The notes: a model not told the origin generated them from the letters alone. A DNA stretch of 64,000 bases from Anaerocolumna sp. MB42-C2 (GCF_030913705.1 NZ_CP133190.1:4489501-4553500), one strand, 5' to 3'; positions 44,219 through 53,805 are shown, counted from the stretch's first letter. A program made the numbers and translations.

Positions 44219-45706
44219 ATGAGCAAAAAAAGAGATATGTATGTTAATAAAGAAGATACTTATAAAAGGATTAGAAGACATAGAAAAAATAACGGAAGAA
44301 AAAACCGTGGTGGGGTGGCGGTTGTTATTGGTGTAATATTTGCCTTTGTTTTAGGTATTAGTTCTTTTCTGATATCCCGTAATAGGCTCACAGGTCAGGA
44401 GGAATTCCGTAAAACACAGATTCAATTAGGTAATAAAGAAGCTGATGAAAAAAAAGCTGATGTAAAAAAAGGAACCTCCGGTGAAGTAAATAAATCGGAT
44501 GCCGCTTTAGAGAATGAGTATAATTTATCAGGAAATACGAAAGAAAATATAATTACCAGTAATGATAGAGCAGGAGATGGAAAAACTCAGGAAGATATTA
44601 CAAAAGCAGAAGCAAATTTTTTAGATACGATAGACACTGCGGATACCTCTGAAAATAGTGAGGAAGAAGCAGAAGAAACATTTTTGCCGGGTTCCAAAGC
44701 CAGAAGTGAACCAAGGAAAGTAAAAGGAATCTATGTTACCGGACCCAGAGCAGGTAAAGAAAGTTATATGAAAGAATTGATTGACTTAGTTGATACAACG
44801 GAATTAAATACTATGGTAATTGATATAAAAAACGATAACGGTGAAATTACGTATAAGATGGACCTGCCAGAAGTTAAGGATATCCAAGCAGATGTTAACT
44901 ATATCGGTGATATAAAGAAGTTAATAGACAAATTAAAAGAAAAAGACATCTATCTTATTGCGAGAATTGTTGCCTTTAAAGATCCAATCCTTGCAAAGAA
45001 CAGACCGGATTTATGCCTGAAGCAAAAAGACGGCAGTGTATTCCGGGATAAGAACGGACTGTGCTGGGTAAATCCCTACAAAAAAGAAGTTTGGGATTAT
45101 TTGTTATCCATAGCGAAAGAGGCAGCTGCAATTGGTTTTGATGAGATACAATTTGATTACATCCGCTTCTCCACGGATAAGGGAATTAATGATGTGGACT
45201 TTGGGAAAGAAGCAAAGAGCAAAAGTAAAATGGACATTATATCGGAATTTACAAAATATGTATGTGACAACCTAAAACCGTTAGGGGTATATGTTTCAGC
45301 TGATGTTTTCGGAACAATAATTGACAGTAAAGTAGATGCTGAAATAGTTGGGCAGGATTACAAAGAAATGTCAAAATATCTGGATTATATTTGTCCGATG
45401 ATTTATCCTTCCCATTACCAGGACGGATCCTATGGAATTTTACATCCGGATTTGAAACCTTATGATCTTATAAAAAAAGCGTTGGAAAAATCTCAGACGA
45501 CTTTAAAAGGTATAGACAAGGAGGATAAAGCAATTGTTAGGTCCTGGTTACAGGATTTCACTGCTACCTGGCTTACGAATCACAAATCCTACGGGCCGGA
45601 AGAAATACGCGATCAGATTCAGGCAGTGTACGATGCCGGATATGAAGAGTGGATTTTATGGAATGGCAATAATAATTATACGAAAGATGGATTAATAAAA
45701 GAATAA
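44219..45706 (+). CDS. Membrane-anchored DUF4015 putative glycoside hydrolase
   Basis: The 495-aa protein has a basic start, one membrane helix (about 34-56), an acidic low-complexity linker to about 160, then a TIM-barrel domain of the DUF4015 putative glycosidase family: VKGIYVTGPRAG, TMVIDIKNDNGEITY, YLIARIVAFKDP, FDEIQFDYIRFSTD, YVSADVFGTIIDS, and DYICPMIYPSHY. The acidic pair in IQFDYIRF is the likely active-site region by analogy with GH families. The catalytic domain should face outward, perhaps on wall polysaccharide. The gene ends before a terminator and repeat fragment. Confidence 0.88.
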   Translation: MSKKRDMYVNKEDTYKRIRRHRKNNGRKNRGGVAVVIGVIFAFVLGISSFLISRNRLTGQEEFRKTQIQLGNKEADEKKADVKKGTSGEVNKSDAALENEYNLSGNTKENIITSNDRAGDGKTQEDITKAEANFLDTIDTADTSENSEEEAEETFLPGSKARSEPRKVKGIYVTGPRAGKESYMKELIDLVDTTELNTMVIDIKNDNGEITYKMDLPEVKDIQADVNYIGDIKKLIDKLKEKDIYLIARIVAFKDPILAKNRPDLCLKQKDGSVFRDKNGLCWVNPYKKEVWDYLLSIAKEAAAIGFDEIQFDYIRFSTDKGINDVDFGKEAKSKSKMDIISEFTKYVCDNLKPLGVYVSADVFGTIIDSKVDAEIVGQDYKEMSKYLDYICPMIYPSHYQDGSYGILHPDLKPYDLIKKALEKSQTTLKGIDKEDKAIVRSWLQDFTATWLTNHKSYGPEEIRDQIQAVYDAGYEEWILWNGNNNYTKDGLIKE

Positions 45707-45711
45707 CATGG

Positions 45712-45763
45712 AAACAGCCTGAGTCGACTAGTTAATGAAATATCCGGGACAGGCTGTTTTATT
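45712..45763 (+). terminator. Terminator after the DUF4015 gene
   Basis: AAACAGCCTG and CAGGCTGTTTT form the stem with a 28-base loop region and T4. Confidence 0.7.
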
Positions 45764-45822
45764 TATGGAAACTTATCCGAACTTCCCGATAAAATAAAAA
45801 ACCCGGCCGGCAGGTCCGATTG
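45764..45822 (+). repeat. Repeat family 3, partial copy
   Basis: GGAAACTTATCCGAACTTCC, then GATAAAATAAAAAACCCGGC and CGGCAGG, match the first two hairpins of the family; the rest is absent. Confidence 0.65.
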
Positions 45823-45841
45823 ATGGTTACAAAAACTTAAT

Positions 45842-45870
45842 TTGACTTGGGCTTAAAAATAGGGTAATAA
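45842..45870 (+). promoter_or_regulatory. Candidate promoter for the ECF sigma operon
   Basis: TTGACT, 17 bases, TAATAA. The leader to 45961 is about 85 bases. Confidence 0.45.
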
Positions 45871-45960
45871 TAATAAATATTAAAATAATTTTTTAGATTT
45901 GCAAGATTTACGATTTTATGGTGTATTAGTAATCGAGCATATAGGAAGGAGGCTTATAAC

Positions 45961-46545
45961 TTGAAAGATGAGGCAATCATAAACCTGATATATGAGAAGA
46001 ATGAATTAGGTTTATTGAAATTAGCTGATAAGTATGAAAAGCTGCTTTTCCATATAGCTGCCGGAATCTTAGGCAGCCGTTCCAGAGATATAGAGGAATG
46101 TGTCAATGATACTTACTTAAAACTTTGGAATCATATTGAACGGTATGACATGGAAAAGGCATCACTAAAGACCTATCTGAAAGTTATCGTTAGAAATACG
46201 GCAATCAATAAACTTCGTGATTTAAGTAAAAGAGAAGAACGTGAGCTTCCTGAGGATATATCCGAAATAGCAAGATATTATATTGATCATAAGCAAAGTG
46301 TTGAAGGGCAGGTGTTCCGTAAAGAAAAAATAACATTGTTAAAAGAAATAATTGGCCGATTGAATAAAAAGGACCATGAATTAGTGATACGAAGATATTT
46401 TTACTTACAATCCTCTAAAGACATAGCAGCAGCAATGAAGATGACGGTTACTGCCGTTGACAGCAGATTATCCAGGTTAAGAAATAAAATGAAACAGGAT
46501 TTTGATAAGGAAATACCTTTAAACACAGAAGGGAGCAAGTTATGA
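45961..46545 (+). CDS. ECF-type RNA polymerase sigma factor
   Basis: The 194-aa sigma-70 family protein has region 2 (DIEECVNDTYLKLWNHIERYD; KTYLKVIVRNTAINKLRD) and region 4 (LNKKDHELVIRRYFYLQSSKDIAAAMKMTVTAVDSRLSRLR) with little between, as in ECF factors. The start is TTG, supported by AAGGAGG ten bases upstream and no in-frame ATG at this point. It overlaps the next gene by four bases (ATGA), so the next product is probably its anti-sigma factor. Confidence 0.88.
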   Translation: MKDEAIINLIYEKNELGLLKLADKYEKLLFHIAAGILGSRSRDIEECVNDTYLKLWNHIERYDMEKASLKTYLKVIVRNTAINKLRDLSKREERELPEDISEIARYYIDHKQSVEGQVFRKEKITLLKEIIGRLNKKDHELVIRRYFYLQSSKDIAAAMKMTVTAVDSRLSRLRNKMKQDFDKEIPLNTEGSKL

Positions 46546-46991
46546 ACGAACTATTGTTAATTGATATGATGAGTGAGCTGAATCCGGAATTGCTTCAAGA
46601 TGATTATATGGAGAAAGATATGAAGCGGGATAAGTCACTATTTTATAAATTATTCTTTTTATTTAAGAAAACCTCGAATCAACCGAACGAGTTCCCTGTG
46701 GAGTATCCTATTTCGGAGGGAATTATCAATATTAATCCGGATAATTACGAATTAGAAGCAGCAGAAGATATAAAAACTGCAGAGGTTACCGAAGAAAATG
46801 AGAGTCAAACAGAGGATAACGAATGGGGATTCCATATTGGAATATTTGAGAAAAAGTTCCGCAATCTGTTTAAGATCATATCTGGAATTGCTGCGACTGC
46901 CATTGTAATAGTTAGTATAATCGTAATAATTTTAAAGCATCATAAAAGCGGTGTTAAATTGCACCGTGGAAAGATACAGATAATATATTAG
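46542..46991 (+). CDS. Putative anti-sigma factor (single-span membrane protein)
   Basis: The 149-aa protein has an acidic cytoplasmic region of about 110 residues and one membrane helix near 113-135 (IISGIAATAIVIVSIIVIIL), with a short basic outer tail. Coupling to the ECF sigma gene by an ATGA overlap is the main evidence. No zinc-anti-sigma HxxxCxxC motif is seen. The family is not recognised. Confidence 0.65.
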   Translation: MNELLLIDMMSELNPELLQDDYMEKDMKRDKSLFYKLFFLFKKTSNQPNEFPVEYPISEGIININPDNYELEAAEDIKTAEVTEENESQTEDNEWGFHIGIFEKKFRNLFKIISGIAATAIVIVSIIVIILKHHKSGVKLHRGKIQIIY

Positions 46992-47094
46992 AATAACATC
47001 CGTTGTATAGTTTTTGTGCCATAAATCTATGCATACTTGTTCGTTAGTGACATGTGACAGCAAGTCATAATAAATAAAAGTAGTAAATATTAGA

Positions 47095-47122
47095 TATAAT
47101 ATATTCTGATTCCAAGGGAATC
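47095..47122 (+). promoter_or_regulatory. Probable -10 and palindrome before the fatty-acid operon
   Basis: TATAAT at 47095-47100, with no good -35, is followed eight bases later by the palindrome GATTCC AAG GGAATC (47108-47122), near the expected transcription start. It could be an operator or a leader hairpin. It does not look like the FapR or FabT sites I know. Confidence 0.45.
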
Positions 47123-47154
47123 CAATTACGTAGAGACTAAAGGAGATAATAATC

Positions 47155-47385
47155 ATGTTAGAAAACTTAAAGGAAATTATTGCAGAACAGTTAAATGTAG
47201 ATGAAAGTGAAATTACAGAAAGCGCATCTTTTAAAGACGATTTAGGTGCGGATTCCCTGGATTTATTTGAACTGGTAATGGCATTAGAAGAGAAATTCGA
47301 TGTTGAGATACCTTCCGAAGATTTAAACAACCTTGCAACCGTGGAAGATGTTATGAATTATTTAAAAGAAAAAGGTGCTGAATAA
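47155..47385 (+). CDS. acpP: Acyl carrier protein
   Basis: The 76-aa acidic protein has the phosphopantetheine site DLGADSLDLFELVMALEE, with Ser as the attachment residue. It carries acyl chains in type II fatty-acid synthesis. AAAGGAG precedes the start. It heads the fab/acc operon; the gene normally before it in many Firmicutes, fabH, is not here. Confidence 0.97.
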   Translation: MLENLKEIIAEQLNVDESEITESASFKDDLGADSLDLFELVMALEEKFDVEIPSEDLNNLATVEDVMNYLKEKGAE

Positions 47386-47406
47386 ATAGAAATCGAGGAT
47401 ATATTC

Positions 47407-48339
47407 ATGAAGACGAGGATATGTGATTTATTAAAGATAGAATACCCAATTGTTCAGGGGGGAATGGCTTGGGTTGCTGAACATCACCTGGCAGCAGCTG
47501 TTTCAGAAGCAGGGGGATTGGGTATTATTGCAGCCGGCAATGCACCGGCTGAAGTAGTACGGGATGAAATCAGGAAAGCGAAAGCTTTAACCAATAAACC
47601 TTTTGGCGTTAATATAATGCTATTAAGCCCTCATGCTGCAGAAGTTGCTAAAGTAGTTGTGGAGGAAAAAGTCTCAGTTGTCACTACAGGGGCCGGTAAT
47701 CCGGAAAGCTACATACCGATGTGGAAAGAGGCTGGAATTGTTGTAATACCTGTTGTTGCTTCGGTAGCGCTGGCAAAAAGGATGGAGAAGTACGGAGCGG
47801 ATGCGGTAGTAGCAGAGGGTTGTGAAGCAGGCGGACATATCGGCGAATTAACAACCATGGCATTAATTCCCCAGATTGCAGATGCGGTAACTGTTCCTGT
47901 TATCGCAGCCGGTGGAATAGGCGACGGAAGAGGGTTAGCTGCCGTATTTATGCTGGGAGCAGAAGCCGGTCAAATAGGAACCAGATTTGTAGTATCCCAT
48001 GAATCCATAGTTCATGATAATTATAAAAAACGGATTATTTCCTCAAAGGATATTGATTCAGCAGTAACCGGCCGCTCTACCGGTCATCCGGTACGTTCCA
48101 TTCGTAATAATATGACCAGAAATTATCAGAAACTGGAACAGGAAGGTAAAAGTTTTGAAGAATTAGAATTGCTTACGCTGGGATCCTTAAAGAAAGCCGT
48201 TGTAGAGGGAGATATTATTAACGGGTCCGTTATGGCAGGTCAGATAGCAGGACTTGTATCAAAAGAACAATCCTGTAAGGAAATTATAGAGGAAGTTGTT
48301 AAGGAAGCGGAAGAATTAATTAAGAATTTTCATTTTTAG
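47407..48339 (+). CDS. fabK: Enoyl-ACP reductase II (FMN-dependent)
   Basis: The 310-aa TIM-barrel flavoprotein shows EYPIVQGGMAWVAEHHLAAAVSEAGGLGIIAAG, GVNIMLLSPHA, EGCEAGGHIGELTTMALIPQIADAV, AAGGIGDGRGLAAVFMLGA and QIGTRFV, the nitronate-monooxygenase/FabK family set. It reduces trans-2-enoyl-ACP in the last elongation step. No FabI-type reductase is present in the operon. Confidence 0.95.
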   Translation: MKTRICDLLKIEYPIVQGGMAWVAEHHLAAAVSEAGGLGIIAAGNAPAEVVRDEIRKAKALTNKPFGVNIMLLSPHAAEVAKVVVEEKVSVVTTGAGNPESYIPMWKEAGIVVIPVVASVALAKRMEKYGADAVVAEGCEAGGHIGELTTMALIPQIADAVTVPVIAAGGIGDGRGLAAVFMLGAEAGQIGTRFVVSHESIVHDNYKKRIISSKDIDSAVTGRSTGHPVRSIRNNMTRNYQKLEQEGKSFEELELLTLGSLKKAVVEGDIINGSVMAGQIAGLVSKEQSCKEIIEEVVKEAEELIKNFHF

Positions 48340-48361
48340 AAAATAAAGAGGATAATAAAGC

Positions 48362-49288
48362 ATGGGAAAAACAGCATTTATATTCCCGGGGCAAGGTGCT
48401 CAGTATATTGGAATGGGTAAGGATTTTTATGATAAATATGAAGATTCCAAAGCTATTTATGATAAAGCTTCCCAGATCCTTGGGATAAATATGGCAGAAC
48501 TTTGCTTTGCGGAAAATGATAAAATCAATGTTACCGAATTTACGCAGATTGCTATGGTTACAACTTGTATGGCAATATTAGAACAGGTTAAGAAATACAG
48601 TATAAAACCGGAGATCTGTGCCGGATTAAGCTTAGGAGAATATCCGGCTATAATGGCAGGTGGTGTTTTGAGTTTTGAAGAAGGTATTAAGGTAGTTCGC
48701 CAGAGAGGAATTTTAATGCAGGAGGCGGTAGAACCGGGAGCGGGTGCCATGGCGGCGGTTTTAGGTATGGATGCGACAAGCATTGAAAAGGTATGTGAAG
48801 CTACCGAGGGGATTGTTATCATTGCTAATTATAACTGCCCTGGTCAGGTTGTTATTTCCGGACAAAAGAAAGCTGTTGAACTGGCCGGTGAAGAACTTAC
48901 TAAAAGCGGAGCTAAAAGAGTAATTCCTCTTAATGTAAGCGGACCATTCCATTCTCCTATGTTAAAAGGAGCGGGAGAAAAATTATATGAGGTCTTAGGA
49001 GATATTAAGATAAAGGATCCTGTGATACCTTATACTGCTAATGTAAATGCAGAACTAATCAATAAGAAAGATAACATCAGAGACCTTTTGTCAAAACAGG
49101 TATACTCTTCGGTTAAATGGCAGCAGAGTGTGGAAGCTATGATAGCAGCCGGAGTTAATACGTTCATTGAAATCGGACCGGGCAAAACACTTTCTGCTTT
49201 TGTTAAGAAGATTGATAAATCATGTAAAGTTATTAATATAGAAAAAGTAGAAGATCTGGATAAGTTACAGGAGGTTATAGGATGCTAG
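48362..49288 (+). CDS. fabD: Malonyl-CoA:ACP transacylase
   Basis: The 308-aa protein starts TAFIFPGQGAQYIGMGKDF and has the active-site motif GLSLGEYPA (nucleophile Ser) and the catalytic His in SGPFHSPML. It loads malonate onto ACP. It overlaps the start of fabG by seven bases. Confidence 0.96.
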   Translation: MGKTAFIFPGQGAQYIGMGKDFYDKYEDSKAIYDKASQILGINMAELCFAENDKINVTEFTQIAMVTTCMAILEQVKKYSIKPEICAGLSLGEYPAIMAGGVLSFEEGIKVVRQRGILMQEAVEPGAGAMAAVLGMDATSIEKVCEATEGIVIIANYNCPGQVVISGQKKAVELAGEELTKSGAKRVIPLNVSGPFHSPMLKGAGEKLYEVLGDIKIKDPVIPYTANVNAELINKKDNIRDLLSKQVYSSVKWQQSVEAMIAAGVNTFIEIGPGKTLSAFVKKIDKSCKVINIEKVEDLDKLQEVIGC

Positions 49289-50022
49289 AGAATAAAATTG
49301 CAATTGTAACCGGTGCCAGCAGAGGAATCGGCAGAGCTATTGCTGTTACTCTTGCGCACTATGGCGCTACAGTGGTAGTGAACTACTGCGGTTCCAAAGA
49401 AAAAGCGGAGGAAGTAGTAGATATTATAAAAAGTAATGGCGGTAATGCTGTGACTTATCAGGCAGATGTAGCAGATTTTGATGCAGTTCAGCTAATGTTT
49501 TCTGAAGTGATAAAACAATTCCGAAAGGTTGACATATTAGTAAATAACGCAGGTATTACCAGAGATAATCTCATTTTAAAGATGACGGAACAAGAATTTG
49601 ACGCAGTAATTGATACCAATTTAAAAGGTGTTTTTAATTGTTTGAAACAGGTTTCCCGTCTTATGTTAAAACAAAAAAGCGGAAGAATTATTAATATTTC
49701 CTCCATATCCGGTGTAATCGGTAATGCCGGACAGGTGAATTACAGCGCTGCGAAAGCAGGGGTTATCGGTATGACCAAATCTTTAGCCAAAGAGTTAGGT
49801 TCCAGAGGAATTACCGTTAATGCTATAGCACCCGGTTATATTAATACAGATATGACAGCGGTTTTAAGTGATGATTTAAAGGCAAAGGTTACGGACTTAA
49901 TACCGTTAAGAAGATTAGGTGAAGTAGAAGACATTGCGGAAACGGCAGCATTTTTAGCTTCTGATAAAGCAGCATATATAACCGGTCAGACCATACAGGT
50001 TGATGGAGGTCTGGGAATATAA
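49282..50022 (+). CDS. fabG: 3-oxoacyl-ACP reductase
   Basis: The 246-aa short-chain dehydrogenase has the cofactor loop VTGASRGIGRAIA, NNAGITRDN, catalytic Ser in NISSISG, YSAAK (Tyr-x3-Lys), and ends with ITGQTIQVDGG. It reduces 3-ketoacyl-ACP with NADPH. AGGAGG lies within the end of fabD. Confidence 0.97.
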   Translation: MLENKIAIVTGASRGIGRAIAVTLAHYGATVVVNYCGSKEKAEEVVDIIKSNGGNAVTYQADVADFDAVQLMFSEVIKQFRKVDILVNNAGITRDNLILKMTEQEFDAVIDTNLKGVFNCLKQVSRLMLKQKSGRIINISSISGVIGNAGQVNYSAAKAGVIGMTKSLAKELGSRGITVNAIAPGYINTDMTAVLSDDLKAKVTDLIPLRRLGEVEDIAETAAFLASDKAAYITGQTIQVDGGLGI

Positions 50023-50117
50023 AACCTGTTTGCCTGATAGAAAGCAAGAGTATCTTTTAATTGGTTGCAAAAGAGGAATAATGTAAAGTAACTAGAGTTA
50101 ATTAGGAGGATTACGGT

Positions 50118-51353
50118 ATGAAGAGAGTAGTAGTTACTGGTATGGGAATTATTTCCCCTATCGGAAATGATATTGATACATTTTGGAATAGTTTAAAAGA
50201 AAAGAAGAATGCATTTAAACCAATCACGTATTTTGATACAACGGATTATAAAGTTAAGTTAGCGGCCGAGGTGGAGGATTTTCAGCCGGAAAAGTATATG
50301 GATCCCAAAGCTGCCAGGAGAATGGAAACTTTCTGTCAGTTTGCAGTGGCTGCATCCGCACAGGCAATTGAGAATGCAGGACTTGACTTAGAGAAAGAGG
50401 ACTTAACCAGAATCGGTGTGTCGGTTGGTTCCGGTATCGGAAGTCTTCAGGCAATTGAAAGAGAACATCAGAAACTATTGGAGAAAGGACCGAAAAGGAT
50501 TGCTCCTTTATTGGTTCCGTTAATGATTTCTAATATGGCAGCAGGAAATGTGGCTATTAATTTTGGATTAAAAGGAAAGTGTACTAATATTGTTACGGCA
50601 TGTGCAACAGGTACCCACTCCATAGGGGATGCCTGCCGTTATATTCAGTGTAATGAAGTCGATGTTATGGTTGCCGGAGGAACGGAAGCTGCCATATCAC
50701 CAATTGGTGTTGCTGGCTTTTCCGCATTAACAGCTATGACTACGGAGACCAATCCGCTAAGAGCATCCATACCGTTTGATAAAGAAAGAAGCGGGTTTGT
50801 AATGGGTGAGGGTGCAGGAGTTGTTGTGTTAGAGTCCTATGAGCATGCAACCTTAAGAGGTGCCAATATCTTAGCTGAAATTGTTGGTTATGGTGCAACC
50901 TGTGACGCTTTTCATATTACTTCTCCAAGTGAAGACGGAGAGGGAGCTGCCAGAGCTATGTTGTTAGCTGTAAAGGAAGCAGGGATTAAACCGGAAGAAG
51001 TGGATTATGTAAATGCACACGGAACCAGTACACATCATAATGATTTATTCGAAACCAGATCCATTAAAAAGGCATTTGGAGATCATGCATATAAATTAAA
51101 TGTTAACTCCACGAAATCCATGACCGGACATATGTTAGGTGCGGCCGGTGCAGTTGAATTTATTACCTGTGTAAAGTCTGTTATGGAGAATTACATCCAT
51201 GCAACTGCAGGTTACCAAATACCGGATGAAGAATTAGATTTAAATTATACGAAAGAAGCCGTGACCGATAAAACCGTAAACTATGCAATCAGCAATTCTA
51301 TGGGATTCGGCGGTCATAATGGTAGTTTATTAGTAAAGAAATTCGTAGGTTAG
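50118..51353 (+). CDS. fabF: 3-oxoacyl-ACP synthase II
   Basis: The 411-aa condensing enzyme has the active-site Cys in NIVTACATGTHSIGDA and the two His residues in VNAHGTSTHHND and TKSMTGHMLGAAG. It extends acyl-ACP with malonyl-ACP. With fabH missing from this operon, initiation must use a FabH encoded elsewhere. TAGGAGG precedes the start; 95 bases separate it from fabG. Confidence 0.97.
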   Translation: MKRVVVTGMGIISPIGNDIDTFWNSLKEKKNAFKPITYFDTTDYKVKLAAEVEDFQPEKYMDPKAARRMETFCQFAVAASAQAIENAGLDLEKEDLTRIGVSVGSGIGSLQAIEREHQKLLEKGPKRIAPLLVPLMISNMAAGNVAINFGLKGKCTNIVTACATGTHSIGDACRYIQCNEVDVMVAGGTEAAISPIGVAGFSALTAMTTETNPLRASIPFDKERSGFVMGEGAGVVVLESYEHATLRGANILAEIVGYGATCDAFHITSPSEDGEGAARAMLLAVKEAGIKPEEVDYVNAHGTSTHHNDLFETRSIKKAFGDHAYKLNVNSTKSMTGHMLGAAGAVEFITCVKSVMENYIHATAGYQIPDEELDLNYTKEAVTDKTVNYAISNSMGFGGHNGSLLVKKFVG

Positions 51354-51365
51354 GAGAAAATAGCT

Positions 51366-51800
51366 ATGGAAATGGAAAACATTATTAAGCTTATTCAAAC
51401 AGTATCGGAATCCTCTTTAACTTCTTTTAAATATACGGAAGGAGATAGCAGCCTGGCACTGGAAATTAACCGCAGCATTGTATACTCTCAGACACCAGAA
51501 GTTTCGGTTACACCGATTATTACAGGAATGAAAGCGGAAGCAGCCAAAGAGGAATCGAATAAACTTACGATTACATCACCTATGGTCGGAACATTTTATA
51601 CAGCGAAATCGGAAGGAAGCGATCCATTTATTACAGTTGGTGATGTGATTAAAAAGGGTCAGATTATTGGAATTGTTGAAGCTATGAAGTTGATGAATGA
51701 GATTGAGTCAGCTTATGACGGTGTTGTAGAAGCGATATTAGTTAAGAATAAAGATATGGTTGAATATGGTCAGGCTTTAGTAAGCATAAGACCATTATAA
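51366..51800 (+). CDS. accB: Biotin carboxyl carrier protein of acetyl-CoA carboxylase
   Basis: The 144-aa protein has a variable N-terminal half and a C-terminal biotinyl domain with SPMVGTFYTAKSEGSDPFI and EAMKLMNEIES, where the Lys is biotinylated. It shuttles carboxylate between AccC and AccD/AccA. It lies 12 bases after fabF. Confidence 0.96.
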   Translation: MEMENIIKLIQTVSESSLTSFKYTEGDSSLALEINRSIVYSQTPEVSVTPIITGMKAEAAKEESNKLTITSPMVGTFYTAKSEGSDPFITVGDVIKKGQIIGIVEAMKLMNEIESAYDGVVEAILVKNKDMVEYGQALVSIRPL

Positions 51801-51866
51801 TACCAGTGTTATAAGAATATTGCCCAAGATGAAACAGCAGATTTTGATTATGTTAGGAGCAGGATA

Positions 51867-52289
51867 ATGTTAAATATAAATGAAATCAAAGAAATTATAG
51901 CTCAAAGAAGTCCATTTTTATTAATTGATCGTATTGATGAATTAGAACCAGGTAAACGTGCTGTTGGACGTAAATGTGTATCCTATAACGAACCTTATTT
52001 TATTGGGCATTTTCCGGATGAACCTGTTATGCCGGGTGTACTGGTTATTGAAGCACTGGCACAGGTAGGTGCCGTGGTATGTTTATCCGTTGAAGAAAAT
52101 AAAGGAAAAAATGCTTATTTTGGAGGAATCAACAAAGCCAGATTCCGCAACAAAATTATACCTGGTGATGTTTTGACTCTGGAAGTTGAATTAATAAAAA
52201 GCAAGGGCAATGTTGGGGTAGCGAATGCCAAAGCATATGACGGAGACAAGATTTTTGCAGAGGCTGAATTAACCTTTGCAATCGGTTAA
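51867..52289 (+). CDS. fabZ: 3-hydroxyacyl-ACP dehydratase
   Basis: The 140-aa hot-dog-fold protein has the catalytic His in IGHFPDEPVMPGVLVIEALAQ (with Glu in the following helix) and KARFRNKIIPGD. It dehydrates 3-hydroxyacyl-ACP. TAGGAGC precedes the start. Confidence 0.96.
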   Translation: MLNINEIKEIIAQRSPFLLIDRIDELEPGKRAVGRKCVSYNEPYFIGHFPDEPVMPGVLVIEALAQVGAVVCLSVEENKGKNAYFGGINKARFRNKIIPGDVLTLEVELIKSKGNVGVANAKAYDGDKIFAEAELTFAIG

Positions 52290-52319
52290 GCTTCTTCCCC
52301 AGTATCTGACCTGTCGTAT

Positions 52320-52440
52320 AAAGACCATCCTGGCGGGGAGGTTGAAAGAAAATATGAAACAGAAAGGCTGCCACGTGTTGATTCTTTCAACCGTTTTCAT
52401 TTGTGGCAGTAACACATCTTTCGGCAGATGTGTTATGAAA
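52320..52440 (+). other. Three-stem structured spacer between fabZ and accC
   Basis: GGTTGAAAGAA (52338-) faces ATTCTTTCAACC, CTGCCAC faces GTGGCAG, and TAACACATCT TTCGGC AGATGTGTTA makes a perfect 10-bp hairpin (52409-52434). The first two pairs overlap and exclude each other, so two alternative folds exist. No T-tract follows. Confidence 0.6.
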
Positions 52441-52452
52441 TGGGTGTAAACT

Positions 52453-53805
52453 ATGATTAAAAAAGTTTTAATAGCCAACCGTGGAGAGATTGCAGTCCGT
52501 ATTATCCGGGCATGCAGAGAAATGGGTATCAATACGGTTGCCATATGCTCAGATATAGATAAGGACGCACTGCATGCCCAACTTGCTGATGAAACCGTAT
52601 GTATCGGTCCAATGGCCTCTAAGGACAGTTATTTACGTATGGATCGAATCTTAAGTGCTACTCTTGCAACCGGTGCAGATGCGATCCACCCCGGTTTTGG
52701 ATTTTTATCCGAAAATAGTAAATTTGCCGACCTTTGCAGTAAATGCAATATTACTTTTATCGGACCATCAGCAGAGGTAATTGACCGAATGGGAAATAAA
52801 TCCGAAGCCAGAAAAACTATGATGGAAGCGGGCGTACCCGTCGTACCGGGTACAAAAGAGCCTGTTTATACCGCAGAGGCCGGGAAAAAGATCGCCGATG
52901 AGATGGGCTATCCGGTTATGATAAAAGCTTCTGCAGGCGGCGGCGGCAAGGGAATGCGTATTGTTCAGACAGAAGAGGAATTTTTGCATCATTTTGAGAC
53001 TGCCAGTCAGGAAGCAAAAAATTCTTTTGGTGACGACACCATGTACATCGAAAAGTATATTCCAAAGGCAAGACATATTGAATTTCAAATACTGGCCGAC
53101 AACTATGGTAACGTAATACATTTAGGAGAAAGAGATTGTTCCATCCAAAGAAGACATCAAAAGATGATTGAAGAAGCTCCATCCTTTGTTATAGATGAAA
53201 ACTTAAGAAAGATTATGGGCGATACAGCCATAAAAGCAGCAAAAGCAGCCGCTTACTGTAATGCAGGAACCATAGAATTTATCTTGGATCAGGATAATAA
53301 TTTTTATTTTATAGAGATGAATACCAGAATTCAGGTAGAACACGGTGTAACGGAAATGGTTACCGGTATTGATTTGATCCGTGAGCAGATTAAAATTGCC
53401 GGCGGAGAAAAGTTATCTCTCACCCAGGAGGATGTTAAAATCAAGGGACATTCTATTGAATGTAGAATAAATGCTGAAAATCCAAGTAAAAACTTTATGC
53501 CGTCTCCAGGTGTTGTTACCAGTCTTCATATGCCGGGAGGTAACGGCGTACGTATTGACTCAGCTCTTTACACAGGTTATCGTATACCGGCAGCTTACGA
53601 TTCTTTAATTGTAAAACTTATGGTACATGATGCAACCAGAGAACTGGCAATCCAGAAGATGCGCGGTGTTCTTGGTGAATTAGTCATTGAAGGAATAGAT
53701 ACCAATATCGATTTTCAATATCAGATTATAAATCATGAGGATTATATAAAAGGTAAAACAGATACCGGATTCGTTGAAAGAATGTTATCCGAAAAGGAGG
53801 CCTAA
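52453..53805 (+). CDS. accC: Biotin carboxylase subunit of acetyl-CoA carboxylase
   Basis: The 450-aa ATP-grasp enzyme starts IKKVLIANRGEIAVRIIRAC and has the glycine-rich ATP loop IKASAGGGGKGMRI, HIEFQILAD, ERDCSIQRRHQK, and EMNTRIQVEHGVTEMVTGID. It carboxylates the biotin on AccB using ATP and bicarbonate. The usual bacterial Pro after VEH.. (VEHPVTE) is Gly here. It is followed without a gap by accD. Confidence 0.97.
   Translation: MIKKVLIANRGEIAVRIIRACREMGINTVAICSDIDKDALHAQLADETVCIGPMASKDSYLRMDRILSATLATGADAIHPGFGFLSENSKFADLCSKCNITFIGPSAEVIDRMGNKSEARKTMMEAGVPVVPGTKEPVYTAEAGKKIADEMGYPVMIKASAGGGGKGMRIVQTEEEFLHHFETASQEAKNSFGDDTMYIEKYIPKARHIEFQILADNYGNVIHLGERDCSIQRRHQKMIEEAPSFVIDENLRKIMGDTAIKAAKAAAYCNAGTIEFILDQDNNFYFIEMNTRIQVEHGVTEMVTGIDLIREQIKIAGGEKLSLTQEDVKIKGHSIECRINAENPSKNFMPSPGVVTSLHMPGGNGVRIDSALYTGYRIPAAYDSLIVKLMVHDATRELAIQKMRGVLGELVIEGIDTNIDFQYQIINHEDYIKGKTDTGFVERMLSEKEA

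Noticed and set aside
47041..47122. FapR or FabT operator before acpP
   Set aside because: The palindrome GATTCC-AAG-GGAATC does not match the site patterns I know for either regulator.
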